A DNA stretch of 64,000 nucleotides from Clostridia bacterium (GTDB lineage Bacteria; Bacillota; Clostridia; Oscillospirales; Acutalibacteraceae): the NCBI GenBank assembly GCA_017380575.1, contig JAFODS010000029.1:22846-86845 (forward strand), in the 5' to 3' direction. How positions within the stretch are numbered: position 1 is the stretch's first letter; every line of letters starts with the position of its first letter. Of the stretch, positions 35,814 to 44,588 are shown piece after piece. The translations under genes were made by a program, and so were the position numbers. Under the pieces are notes generated by a model that was not told the DNA's origin, searched no databases, and saw only the letters and a list, made by a program, of their open reading frames with translations.

Positions 35814-36302
35814 TTAATCGATTTCACTTTTCAAAGTCGGTTTATGAACGGATTCTGAATTTTCTTGTTTAATAATATAAGTAATCCCTAACGAGTTATG
35901 TACTGAGTATATTTTCCAACTGTTTTTATTAAAACTGTTAGTGGATTCTTTCAATAACGATTCAATGTTTTCTGCTTTTTCTCCGACAATTGTCGAACTG
36001 ATTGCAGAAAAAATTCTGCAATTTTCCGGATTATTTATATCAAAAGACGAAAGTGTACATTGAATTATTTCTCCGTTTTTGTTACAATAAAAGGACAGTA
36101 TGTTTTTATCGTCTGTTATTTTGTGGTAGATTATATTCTCACTTTTCTCGATTATAAAATCACTTATATTGAGATTATATTGATATGAAGAATTAAGAGC
36201 TTTAATAATTTCATGAATATTTTTTTCTGAATGTGATTGACAGGCTGTTAATGATATCACAATAGTAATTGTTGCAAGTGCAGCTATTAATTTTTTAAAC
36301 AT
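35814..36302 (-). CDS. Small putative lipoprotein, unknown function
   Basis: A 162-residue protein with a lipoprotein signal and lipobox LTAC, giving a mature N-terminus at about Cys21. The rest shows ordinary soluble composition with many Asn/Ser/Ile and no motif that I recognise. The ribosome site on the minus strand is GGTGGTGAT, well spaced from the ATG. It is alone on its strand, convergent with the DUF4474-type gene and divergent from the adaptor gene. It is AT-rich relative to its neighbours. Confidence 0.6.
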   Translation of the reverse strand: MFKKLIAALATITIVISLTACQSHSEKNIHEIIKALNSSYQYNLNISDFIIEKSENIIYHKITDDKNILSFYCNKNGEIIQCTLSSFDINNPENCRIFSAISSTIVGEKAENIESLLKESTNSFNKNSWKIYSVHNSLGITYIIKQENSESVHKPTLKSEID

Positions 36303-36367
36303 ATTATCACCACCGATTTTTAATATATATTCATAATAATAAATTTTATCACGGAAGAGGTTGCATT

Positions 36368-37933
36368 ATGGAAAAGAAAAAGCTTAGCAAAAAAACTAAA
36401 AAAATAATAGTTTCACTTGTGCTTGTAGTCGCAATTGTTGCAGGTGTATGTGCGGTGGTTTTTAAACCTGAAGAAAAGTTAAAGGTTGAAACCGTTAATG
36501 CTTCAGTTCAGACTATAAGTGAAACACTTGACACTTCCGGAACAGTTTCGACTGTTTCACAGGATGCTTTCAGCTTGCCTTCGGGTGTTAAGATTGAACA
36601 GCTTAACGTCAAAGAGGGCGATATGGTTGAGGCGGGCGACATCATTGCAACCTTTGACTTGACATCTCTTGACGAGTCACTTAAAGATAAAAAAAGTGCT
36701 TATAATAAGGCTGAATCAGCATATAAAACTGCACAGCAGACTGCAGTTCAGTCTAAATCGAAAGTTTCAGAGGTTAAAAAACAGATTGCGGAGCTTGAAA
36801 GTGAAGTTGAGCGTCTTAGCAACAAAGCAGAAACTAATTCGGATAAAAACAAACCGTCTGCAAACACTTCTGCTGTGTCCGATTCAATGACCGAACGCTT
36901 TATTAAGGTTGCCAAGCTTTTTGGTGCTGACTACAGTAAGGACGAAGCTAAAGAAATTCTTTCAGGTTTTATTGGTTCGGGAAGCAGCACGAACGAAGTT
37001 TCTTCTTTCCTTGATAATCTCGGTATAATCGGTGCAAATAACGGTTCGTTTGATTTTTCTTCTTTAAGCGGGATGACTGAATCTTCTGAATTAATGTCAG
37101 CAGAAATGAGTCTTATTCAGCTCAAAGCTCAGCTTGCTACGCTTGAATTACAGTCGGATGAGTCTTATGTTGCAACATTCAAAACAGTTGCTGACAAGAC
37201 AAAGGAAGCATATCTTCTGGCAAAAACACAGATTGATTCGATGAGAAACGGTTGGATTGCTAAAGATAAAGGTATTGTTGCTGAAGTCAATATCAGCGAA
37301 AACGGTGTGTCGAATAACAACTCGATGAACAGCTCTGTTGATATAAGTGCGGTTCTTAGTGCTGTAACTTCAGGTGCTGATGTAACATCTATGCTTTCGT
37401 CTTTCCTCGGTCAGGGTCAGGTTGCTGTAAGAGTTTTATATTATCCGCTCGTTGCAGATGTTTCTTTGAGTAAGTATGATGTTCTTGACGTTTCACTTAA
37501 TCAGGATGTAATTATTAAGCCTGCAAGCGGTAACGAATTAAAGGGTAAGGTCTCTTATATCAGTGCTGTTGCAACTTCTTCAAACGGACTTGATATCGGT
37601 GCAATTATGGGCAGTGCTTCAGCATCAAGTACTATTCCTGCTCAGGTTACAATTGAAAATGCGGACAGATCGGTTATCGTAGGTGTTGATGTTCAGGTGT
37701 CAATTGTCACTCAGACAATCGAAAACGCTGTTGTTGTGCCTGTTGAAGTAATCTGCATTGACGGTGAAGAAGTGTTTGTTTACGTGCTTGAGGACGGTAA
37801 AGCAGTAAAACGAGACGTTGAACTCGGTATTTCAAGTGATACTCATTATCAGATACTTTCCGGTATAACTAATGATGATATTCTTATTAAGAACACTTTT
37901 GGCCTTGAAGAAGGAGTCAGCGTTGAAAGCTGA
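36368..37933 (+). CDS. MacA/HlyD-type efflux adaptor protein
   Basis: A 521-residue periplasmic-adaptor-type protein, here facing the wall space, with one N-terminal membrane anchor (about 14-32). The biotinyl-lipoyl-like piece (VKIEQLNVKEGDMVEAGDIIATFD) precedes a coiled coil (about 100-160) that is interrupted by a Ser/Asn-rich insert. The C-terminal beta-barrel/MP domain ends with VVVPVEVICIDGEEVFVYVLEDGKAVKRDVELG. It starts behind AGAGGTTGC. The permease gene follows after 18 bases, suggesting MacA-MacB-like export of peptides or small molecules. The substrate is not indicated. Confidence 0.82.
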   Translation: MEKKKLSKKTKKIIVSLVLVVAIVAGVCAVVFKPEEKLKVETVNASVQTISETLDTSGTVSTVSQDAFSLPSGVKIEQLNVKEGDMVEAGDIIATFDLTSLDESLKDKKSAYNKAESAYKTAQQTAVQSKSKVSEVKKQIAELESEVERLSNKAETNSDKNKPSANTSAVSDSMTERFIKVAKLFGADYSKDEAKEILSGFIGSGSSTNEVSSFLDNLGIIGANNGSFDFSSLSGMTESSELMSAEMSLIQLKAQLATLELQSDESYVATFKTVADKTKEAYLLAKTQIDSMRNGWIAKDKGIVAEVNISENGVSNNNSMNSSVDISAVLSAVTSGADVTSMLSSFLGQGQVAVRVLYYPLVADVSLSKYDVLDVSLNQDVIIKPASGNELKGKVSYISAVATSSNGLDIGAIMGSASASSTIPAQVTIENADRSVIVGVDVQVSIVTQTIENAVVVPVEVICIDGEEVFVYVLEDGKAVKRDVELGISSDTHYQILSGITNDDILIKNTFGLEEGVSVES

Positions 37934-37951
37934 TAAGCGGAGGTAAATATT

Positions 37952-39193
37952 GTGGATATCAGAGAAAACATACGAATAGCTGTTTTCAGTATCAAGACTA
38001 ATATGATGCGCTCTCTGCTTACAATGTTAGGCATAATAATCGGTGTTGCTTCTGTTATTGCAATCATTACCGTCGGTGACGGAGGACGTGACTATATTGT
38101 CGGTATGATTGAGGATATGGGCTCAAATGCGATTCAGATTGTGGTTAATGCTACTAAAGCTGAGTCTTCGCATTACCTTACAGAAGCTGATGTTAATGCA
38201 GTACGCAGACTTGATAACGTCAAATACTGTTCGCCGTACGAATATTCCTTCGGGCAGGTTGACACTAAAGACTATAACAGTTTTGCATTTACGATTGCCG
38301 GAAATGAAGACGTTTTCCGAATTAATGAAATTGCAACAAAGTATGGTCGTGCTTGGACAAAAACAGAGTATGAAGAAGGAAAGTTCGTTTGCGTTCTTAG
38401 CACACTTACAGCTAAGGATGCATTTGGCAGAGAAAATTGCGTTGGTGAAACAATCAACTATACCGTAAATGAAAAAACGATACCTTTGAAAGTTATCGGT
38501 ATCGTGGATATGGCTGATATGATGCAGCTTTCTGAAGATCAGGCTTCGTCGATGGATATGACACAGATGATGGGCGGAGTCAGTATGGGAATGATAGGCA
38601 TTCCTGCAAGTCTTAATGCACAGCTTAACAACAGGGTTGATCAGTACTCACAGATCTTTTTTATAACAGAGGATGGTGCCGATTTACAGAATGTCGGTGA
38701 ATCTGCTTTGAATGTTATTAAAACACGACACGGTAGTTTTGATGATTCTATTTACACATTGAGCATTATGGCTATGTATATTGATTTGCTTGATTCTGTA
38801 ATAAACATATTTACAACATTTATTGCGGCAGTAAGTGCGATTTCACTTATAGTCGGTGGTATAGGTGTTATGAATATTATGCTCGTTTCCGTAACTGAAC
38901 GAACACGTGAAATCGGTATACGTAAAGCTCTCGGTGCAAGGACATCGACAATTATGTTCCAGTTTCTTACCGAATCTGTCATATTATGTCTGATTGGCGG
39001 ATTTATCGGCTTGGTTCTTGGTGTTTCGGTAGCTCTTGGGGTAGCGGGAATATTAGATATTCCTATTGCTGTTAAGGCTTCTACTGTTGCTATAGCGGTT
39101 GGTTTCTCAAGTGCAATCGGTATTTTCTTCGGAATTTATCCTGCAAAACGTGCTGCACAGCTTACACCTATTGAAGCTTTGAGAAGAGAATAA
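37952..39193 (+). CDS. MacB/FtsX-type ABC transporter permease
   Basis: A 413-residue permease with an N-terminal helix (about 20-42), a large extracytoplasmic domain, and three C-terminal helices. The final FtsX block contains TREIGIRKALGARTSTIMFQFLTESVILCLIGG. GTG is the start, behind GGAGG. The outer domain carries a Met-rich stretch, with MADMMQLSED, MDMTQMMGG and MGMIG all within about residues 186-215. No ATP-binding gene is present in the 18-base gap or directly after, since a terminator follows. The partner ATPase must be encoded elsewhere. Confidence 0.85.
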   Translation: MDIRENIRIAVFSIKTNMMRSLLTMLGIIIGVASVIAIITVGDGGRDYIVGMIEDMGSNAIQIVVNATKAESSHYLTEADVNAVRRLDNVKYCSPYEYSFGQVDTKDYNSFAFTIAGNEDVFRINEIATKYGRAWTKTEYEEGKFVCVLSTLTAKDAFGRENCVGETINYTVNEKTIPLKVIGIVDMADMMQLSEDQASSMDMTQMMGGVSMGMIGIPASLNAQLNNRVDQYSQIFFITEDGADLQNVGESALNVIKTRHGSFDDSIYTLSIMAMYIDLLDSVINIFTTFIAAVSAISLIVGGIGVMNIMLVSVTERTREIGIRKALGARTSTIMFQFLTESVILCLIGGFIGLVLGVSVALGVAGILDIPIAVKASTVAIAVGFSSAIGIFFGIYPAKRAAQLTPIEALRRE

Positions 39194-39199
39194 ATGATT

Positions 39200-39227
39200 A
39201 AGAGGAGGTTAAACCTCCTCTTTTTTT
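39200..39227. terminator. Bidirectional terminator between the permease and glmS
   Basis: AAGAGGAGG and CCTCCTCTT form the stem with a TTAAA loop, and a seven-T run follows on the plus strand. glmS ends at its right edge on the minus strand. Confidence 0.8.
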
Positions 39228-41022
39228 ATTCCACTGTAACACTTTTAGCAAGGTTTTTTGGTTTGTCAATTTCACAGCCTTTAATAAGAGCTGTATTGTA
39301 TGCCAAAAGCTGTAATGGTATGATTTCCAAAAGCGGATAATAAATCTCAATTGTTTCAGGTATTATGATATCGCCTGAAATTTTTTTGGTTACTACGGTT
39401 AATACTTCTGCACCTCTTGCTTTAGTTTCATTCACGTTACTTAACGTTTTTGAACTCAGTCTGTCTGAACAACAAAGTGCTATTACAAGACTGTTTTTGT
39501 CAATCAGAGAAATTGTTCCGTGTTTAAGTTCACCTGCGGCATATGCTTCGCACGGAATATATGAAATTTCTTTAAGTTTCAGTGAAGCTTCCATAACGGT
39601 GCAGTATTCATAATTACGTCCGATGAAACAGATATATTCAGAATTCAGTATTTTCTCGGATAGTGTTTTATAGTCGATATTCTGATTGAGGATTGTTTCA
39701 ATTTTTTCGGGAATACGTTTTAATTCGTCAATATATTTTACTGCTTCGATTTTTTTGAGTTCTCCGCTTATTACAGCCAGATATAAGACCAGTGAATAAA
39801 TAGCGGCTAACTGAGCTGAATAAGCCTTAGTTGTTGCAACTGCTATTTCAGGACCTGCTTTAGTGAAAATGGTGTTTTTACTTTCTAACGAAATTGTACT
39901 GTTTTCTACATTGACGATTGAAATTACTTTTGCATTTTTTTCGTTTGCTATGCGCAAAGCAGCTAATGTATCGGCTGTTTCTCCGCTTTGGCTTATTATT
40001 ACAATCAATGTGTTCTTATCAATGCAAGGGTTGCTGTACCTGAATTCTGATGCAATTTCTGCTGTACTGTTTCTTTTGAAAAGTTCGGTGCAGACATATG
40101 CTCCTACCATACCTGCATGGTATGCAGAACCGCAGGCAACAAAATGCACATTGTTAATTTGTTTAATGTCGTTAGCGGACCATTTAAGACCTTTAAATCT
40201 GATTTTTCGCCCGTCAAAAATTTCACTTAAAGTTTTTCGGATCGAAGCAGGCTGTTCCATTATTTCTTTAAGCATAAAGTGTTCGTATCCGTCTTTATTA
40301 ATGTTATTTTCGATGTTTTTAATTTTAATTTCACTTTTTTTAATTCTGCAACCGTCAGTATCATAAACTTTAAAACTGTCTTTTGTAAGCAGACCGATCT
40401 CTCCGTCATTAAGTCTAAAGATTCGTTTGCTTTTTTGTGTTAGTGCTGATATGTCGCTTGCAATATAGGCACTGTTTGAATCTGTGCCGACAAAGAGGGG
40501 ACTTGACCGCTTTGCACATACTATTGTGTCGGGATAATCTTTACAAAGTATTGCCAAAGCATATGAGCCTTCCAATAATGGTAATGTAGCACTTACCGCA
40601 CCCTTTAGATCCCCCTTGTAGTTTTCCTCAATTAAATGTGCAATTACCTCTGTATCGGTCTCTGAGACGAAATTATAGCCCTTATCCATCAACTCTGTTT
40701 TGAGCTTTTCGTAATTTTCGATAATTCCGTTGTGAACAACTGCGAAAATACCGTTTTGACTCAGATGAGGGTGAGCATTAATTTCATCTGCACGACCGTG
40801 GGTTGCCCAGCGGTTATGCCCTATACCTATATTTGAATAAAGTTCTGATGTTTTTTCTTTCAGTTCTGCAGGGCTCCCGATACACTTTTTGCATATGATA
40901 TCTTCGTATGAATAAACAGCGATTCCGGCTGAATCATATCCGCGGTATTCCAATGCTTCAAGTCCTGAAATAATTATTTCAGTTGCATTTTCCTCACCTA
41001 TATAACCCATAATTCCACACAT
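39226..41022 (-). CDS. glmS: Glutamine-fructose-6-phosphate aminotransferase (isomerising)
   Basis: GlmS (598 residues) makes glucosamine-6-phosphate from fructose-6-phosphate and glutamine, the entry to amino-sugar and peptidoglycan precursors. The glutaminase domain starts with nucleophile Cys2 (MCGIMGYIG) and contains GHNRWATHGR. The two SIS domains follow with VACGSAYHAG, SQSGETADTLAAL and ARGAEVLTVV-type blocks. The end, KPKNLAKSVTVE, is typical. The gap upstream (about 90 bases, mostly terminator of the next gene) is too short for a glmS ribozyme. AGGTGG is the ribosome site. Confidence 0.97.
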   Translation of the reverse strand: MCGIMGYIGEENATEIIISGLEALEYRGYDSAGIAVYSYEDIICKKCIGSPAELKEKTSELYSNIGIGHNRWATHGRADEINAHPHLSQNGIFAVVHNGIIENYEKLKTELMDKGYNFVSETDTEVIAHLIEENYKGDLKGAVSATLPLLEGSYALAILCKDYPDTIVCAKRSSPLFVGTDSNSAYIASDISALTQKSKRIFRLNDGEIGLLTKDSFKVYDTDGCRIKKSEIKIKNIENNINKDGYEHFMLKEIMEQPASIRKTLSEIFDGRKIRFKGLKWSANDIKQINNVHFVACGSAYHAGMVGAYVCTELFKRNSTAEIASEFRYSNPCIDKNTLIVIISQSGETADTLAALRIANEKNAKVISIVNVENSTISLESKNTIFTKAGPEIAVATTKAYSAQLAAIYSLVLYLAVISGELKKIEAVKYIDELKRIPEKIETILNQNIDYKTLSEKILNSEYICFIGRNYEYCTVMEASLKLKEISYIPCEAYAAGELKHGTISLIDKNSLVIALCCSDRLSSKTLSNVNETKARGAEVLTVVTKKISGDIIIPETIEIYYPLLEIIPLQLLAYNTALIKGCEIDKPKNLAKSVTVE

Positions 41023-41082
41023 AAAGCTACCACCTTTGATTTTATAAATATATTCTATGCGTGGAAAAATTTTTTATCCAAA

Positions 41083-41108
41083 GAAAAAAGGACTGCATTG
41101 CAGTCCTT
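41083..41108 (-). terminator. Terminator of the dockerin protease gene
   Basis: On the minus strand, AAGGACTGC and GCAGTCCTT pair around a two-base loop, and a T run follows. It lies directly after the stop codon at 41113. Confidence 0.85.
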
Positions 41109-41112
41109 AAAA

Positions 41113-42912
41113 CTATTTATTCTGAAATACGAAATCCAAAAGCAGTGCGGCGTTAGCTGTGATGTTGTAATCGTTGTCGGTTACAATTCCGTCGAAATCG
41201 ACGTCAGATGCAAATTTTTGAGGTTCGGTAAATTTGTCAGGGAAATTCATTATACATGAAACTATAACTGCATCCTGACCGTCAACGGTTGCATCTCCGT
41301 TAATATCGCCAAAAACAATTATTTCATAGGATTCATATAGCTCACCGTATATATTGTAGATGTTCAGGGTTGATCCTGTGCCGATTCCGCATTCTGACGG
41401 AATATATTCAATGGTTCCGGTTCCTTCGGTAATCGTGATATACTTACCGATATCCGTAAACCCTTCATCGAGACCCCAGATATAATTTAGTGTAGGATCA
41501 CAGGTTACATCGGTGTTAAGGTTTAATTTAATCTGCGGTTCGATTTTACCGTTCAGAAGAAGATTATATGCTGATAACAATTTATATTTTGTTGTGTCGT
41601 TTGGTGCTGTGCTTGAATTAGCCTTGATTAAAGAAGTCGGAGAGTTTCTTATGTCTGTATATAAATCAGATACTGTTGCATCGGGATATTCTGAAAGATA
41701 AATAGCTGCACAGGCAGCAACCAGTGGACACGCCTGCGACGTTCCGCTACCGTAAGCTACTTTGCCTGATTCGATACTGCAACTAAGAATCTGATAGCCC
41801 GGAGCAACAACATCATAATAGAGCCCGCTGGGATCATAGTTTGAAAAAGATGCCAGTTGATTTACATCTGTTTTATCGCTGGCCATAACACCGATTGCAT
41901 TTTCGTATGATGCGGGGATTACTTTTGATACAGTAGTTGATGTTGCTTCGTTTCCGGCAGCAGCGATAACTGCTATCCCTGCCTCGTATGCTCTGTTGAC
42001 TGAATCTTCAAGTGAATTAGCAACGGCATGAGCACCAACGGATAAATTAATAACATCAGCTCCGTTTATTCTTGCATAATCAATCGCTTCAACGAGATCG
42101 TCGAGGCTGAAATTTGGTGCGGTAGTTTCACTGTTATAATGTGCTGCATTAATAAGCATAAGTTCTGCATTGTATGCTGCTCCGATTATGTTGCTTCCGT
42201 TCGCGTTTGCACCGATAACACCGGCAACGTGTGTGCCGTGGTCGCTGTTGTCAAATGCGGTGCCGTCTTTTTTATAAATAGGGGAAATATCAGAAGAGTT
42301 TTTGTATGTGTTCCAACCGTGATTACCGTTAGCGTCCGTCCAAAGATTTTTCGGGAAATCTGTAGCGTTGATTTTAAAACCGTTATCAATGACAGCTACA
42401 ACAATTCCTTCTCCGGTAGATTCGAAATCCTGCCATGTTTCGGGAATTTTCATAAGGTCGAAGTACCATTTCATATGGGTTAAATAAAGACTGCTGCTTG
42501 TGATTTCTCGTGGCATAGTAAATCCCATAGTATTAAAAACAATGTTAGGTTCTGCATATTTAATGCCTGGAAGTTTTTCAAGCTCTTTGCATTTTTCTAA
42601 AACATCGCCTTCAACTTCAAGAACATAAGTCTTTTCATCTGTAGAGTATGTATTCAGCTCTTCTGAATCTGTAATTTTTTCTTCTTCAAAGTTGATAAAG
42701 GTATGGTCAGCATCACCGAATGTAACAAACGTTGAAGAAGAGTCGATAAGCTCGTCTTCGGTAGAGATAACTATTTCGCCCGGAACATACTCGGCAGCAG
42801 TCTGAAGCGGAGTTTCAATCACGGTCAGCTCTTCTGCTGAAATGCTCACAGGAAGACTTGTTACAATTAAAACGCAACAGAGAATAATATTAAATATATT
42901 TTTAATTTTCAT
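41113..42912 (-). CDS. Secreted subtilisin-like (S8) protease with C-terminal dockerin
   Basis: A 599-residue secreted serine protease. A signal peptide (about 1-26) and a propeptide-like part (about 30-135) precede the S8 domain, whose triad is Asp176 (VAVIDNG), His225 (DHGTHVAG) and Ser392 (GSGTSQA). The oxyanion Asn321 is in AAAGNEA. A beta-type linker domain (about 460-533) leads to a type I dockerin at 535-592, with two Ca-loop repeats (GDINGDATVDGQDA and SDVDFDGIVTDND). The dockerin predicts docking onto a cohesin scaffold. The ATG at 42912 is behind AAGGAAG. The longer reading from 43014 lies in the divergent gene. No scaffoldin is in the window. Confidence 0.9.
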   Translation of the reverse strand: MKIKNIFNIILCCVLIVTSLPVSISAEELTVIETPLQTAAEYVPGEIVISTEDELIDSSSTFVTFGDADHTFINFEEEKITDSEELNTYSTDEKTYVLEVEGDVLEKCKELEKLPGIKYAEPNIVFNTMGFTMPREITSSSLYLTHMKWYFDLMKIPETWQDFESTGEGIVVAVIDNGFKINATDFPKNLWTDANGNHGWNTYKNSSDISPIYKKDGTAFDNSDHGTHVAGVIGANANGSNIIGAAYNAELMLINAAHYNSETTAPNFSLDDLVEAIDYARINGADVINLSVGAHAVANSLEDSVNRAYEAGIAVIAAAGNEATSTTVSKVIPASYENAIGVMASDKTDVNQLASFSNYDPSGLYYDVVAPGYQILSCSIESGKVAYGSGTSQACPLVAACAAIYLSEYPDATVSDLYTDIRNSPTSLIKANSSTAPNDTTKYKLLSAYNLLLNGKIEPQIKLNLNTDVTCDPTLNYIWGLDEGFTDIGKYITITEGTGTIEYIPSECGIGTGSTLNIYNIYGELYESYEIIVFGDINGDATVDGQDAVIVSCIMNFPDKFTEPQKFASDVDFDGIVTDNDYNITANAALLLDFVFQNK

Positions 42913-42952
42913 ATTAACACTTCCTTGGGTAAAATAATATCGGGTGATAATT

Positions 42953-43879
42953 TTGAAAAGATTAGTATCATTATTTTTAGTTTTCAGCGTTTTGTTATCG
43001 TTTGCTTCGTGCACTTCCCGAAAGGCTGATTATGAAGAACCGGCAGACAATGCAGCGGCAACAACAGAAAAAAATAAATATAACACACAAACGGGAAGAA
43101 AACCGCTTGAGAAAATTCAATTTCAGGTTAAGGATTCCGAAAACAACCGTGGAATTTCAACTAAACTTATTGAACATTCTTACGGAGTGGCAAAAGACGG
43201 AAAAGCTCATAGAATTTCGTTTGAGTCGCAAAGCTTTTTTGAAAGTAAAAAGTATTGTGCGGTTACGCTTGGCGATTTAACTGATAATAAAATTTATCTT
43301 ACTTTTGACTGCGGATATGAAAATGGTAATACCACGAAAATACTTGACGTGTTGAAAGAGAAAAATGTTAAAGCGGCATTTTTCTGCACTCTTGATAATA
43401 TTAAATCAGAACCTGAGCTTATAGCACGGATGATAAATGAGGGGCATATTGTAGGTAACCATTCAACAACACATCCGTCTTTTGATAAACTCAGCCGAAC
43501 GGAAATGGCACAGGAAATTGAAACCTGTGAAAATTATCTCAGAGAAAACTTTGGTTATTCTTCAAAATATTTCCGCTTTCCGATGGGTAACTATTCGGAG
43601 TGTGCACTTGACCTTGTCGGTTCACTCGGAATGACGAGCGTTTTCTGGTCGCTTGCTTATGCTGATTGGGATACTGATAATCAAAAGGGTGCTGATTATG
43701 CATTTGAGAAAGTAACAAGCAGATTGCATCCCGGAGCAATAATTCTTCTTCATTCCGTTTCAAGGGATAATGCAGATGCAATGAGTAAAATTATAGATTA
43801 CGCATTGAAAAACGGTTATGTTTTTGCAACACTTGATGATTTAAATATTAATTATAGTAATTATAACACGAAAAAATAA
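42953..43879 (+). CDS. PdaA-like polysaccharide deacetylase (lipoprotein)
   Basis: About 308 residues with a lipoprotein signal (lipobox SFASC) and a NodB/CE4 deacetylase domain (about residues 105-300). TFDCGYE is the PdaA-type version of the catalytic Asp-containing motif. NHSTTHPS provides the two His metal ligands, followed by RFPMGNY, and LLHSVSRDNADAM is the last block. PdaA removes N-acetyl groups from muramic acid to allow muramic delta-lactam in spore cortex. Given spoIIIA and spoVF nearby in the window, a sporulation role is plausible. A TTG at 42953 follows GGGTGAT. Start ambiguity with GTG 42944 remains. Confidence 0.82.
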   Translation: MKRLVSLFLVFSVLLSFASCTSRKADYEEPADNAAATTEKNKYNTQTGRKPLEKIQFQVKDSENNRGISTKLIEHSYGVAKDGKAHRISFESQSFFESKKYCAVTLGDLTDNKIYLTFDCGYENGNTTKILDVLKEKNVKAAFFCTLDNIKSEPELIARMINEGHIVGNHSTTHPSFDKLSRTEMAQEIETCENYLRENFGYSSKYFRFPMGNYSECALDLVGSLGMTSVFWSLAYADWDTDNQKGADYAFEKVTSRLHPGAIILLHSVSRDNADAMSKIIDYALKNGYVFATLDDLNINYSNYNTKK

Positions 43880-43920
43880 TTTGTACAATCCTAAAAATAT
43901 TTTCCGAAGTTTAATTTGAC

Positions 43921-43949
43921 TTGATATTTAGCTGTTAAAATGTTATAAT
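43921..43949 (+). promoter_or_regulatory. Promoter of the cyclophilin gene
   Basis: TTGATA (43921-43926) and TATAAT (43944-43949) are 17 bases apart. AAAGGAGAG precedes the ATG at 43981. Confidence 0.65.
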
Positions 43950-43980
43950 TCAGGAAAGATTTAAAAAGGAGAGATTAAAA

Positions 43981-44577
43981 ATGGCTTCACAGCTTTCAAT
44001 GCCTGTAAAAGGTGACAAAATTGCAATTATGACAACCAATAATGGTGTTATCAAGTTTAAATTGTTTGAAAAAGAATGTCCTAAAACTGTAGAAAATTTT
44101 ACAACACACGCTGCTAACGGATATTATGAGGGTATAATTTTTCACCGTGTTATCAAGGACTTTATGATTCAGGGCGGCGATCCGACAGGAACAGGTAGAG
44201 GCGGTGAGAGCATCTGGGGCAGAAACTTCCCTGATGAGTTTGATATTAATCTTCACAACCTCCGCGGAGCTCTTTCAATGGCAAATGCAGGTCCGAACAC
44301 AAACGGTAGCCAGTTCTTCATTGTTCAGGCAGGCTCGGTTGATGCCGGCCTTATGGGACAGATGGAAGCTATCGGTGAAAAAATGTTCCCTGCTGAAACA
44401 ATTGAAGATTACAAGAAGGTCGGTGGTACACCGTGGCTTGATTTCAAGCATTCTGTTTTTGGTCAGGTCTTCGAAGGAATGGATGTTGTTGATGCTATTG
44501 CAGATTCACGCGTAGATATGCTTGATAAGCCGTTTGAAGATGTTGTTATTGAAAAAATCGAGATCACTGAGTTTTAA
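43981..44577 (+). CDS. Cyclophilin-type peptidylprolyl isomerase
   Basis: A 198-residue cyclophilin that would catalyse cis-trans isomerisation of X-Pro bonds. There is no signal peptide, so it is cytoplasmic. [37 protein letters not shown] and [18 protein letters not shown] are the family blocks with the catalytic Arg in FHRV. An insert between the last two (about residues 116-145) is typical of some Firmicute cyclophilins. It has its own promoter. The next gene starts 11 bases later. Confidence 0.93.
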   Translation: MASQLSMPVKGDKIAIMTTNNGVIKFKLFEKECPKTVENFTTHAANGYYEGIIFHRVIKDFMIQGGDPTGTGRGGESIWGRNFPDEFDINLHNLRGALSMANAGPNTNGSQFFIVQAGSVDAGLMGQMEAIGEKMFPAETIEDYKKVGGTPWLDFKHSVFGQVFEGMDVVDAIADSRVDMLDKPFEDVVIEKIEITEF

Positions 44578-44588
44578 GAGGTGGTTTT

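Noticed and set aside
41023-41112. A glmS ribozyme upstream of glmS
   Set aside because: The gap is about 90 bases and mostly consists of the neighbour's terminator; the ribozyme needs a longer, structured region.
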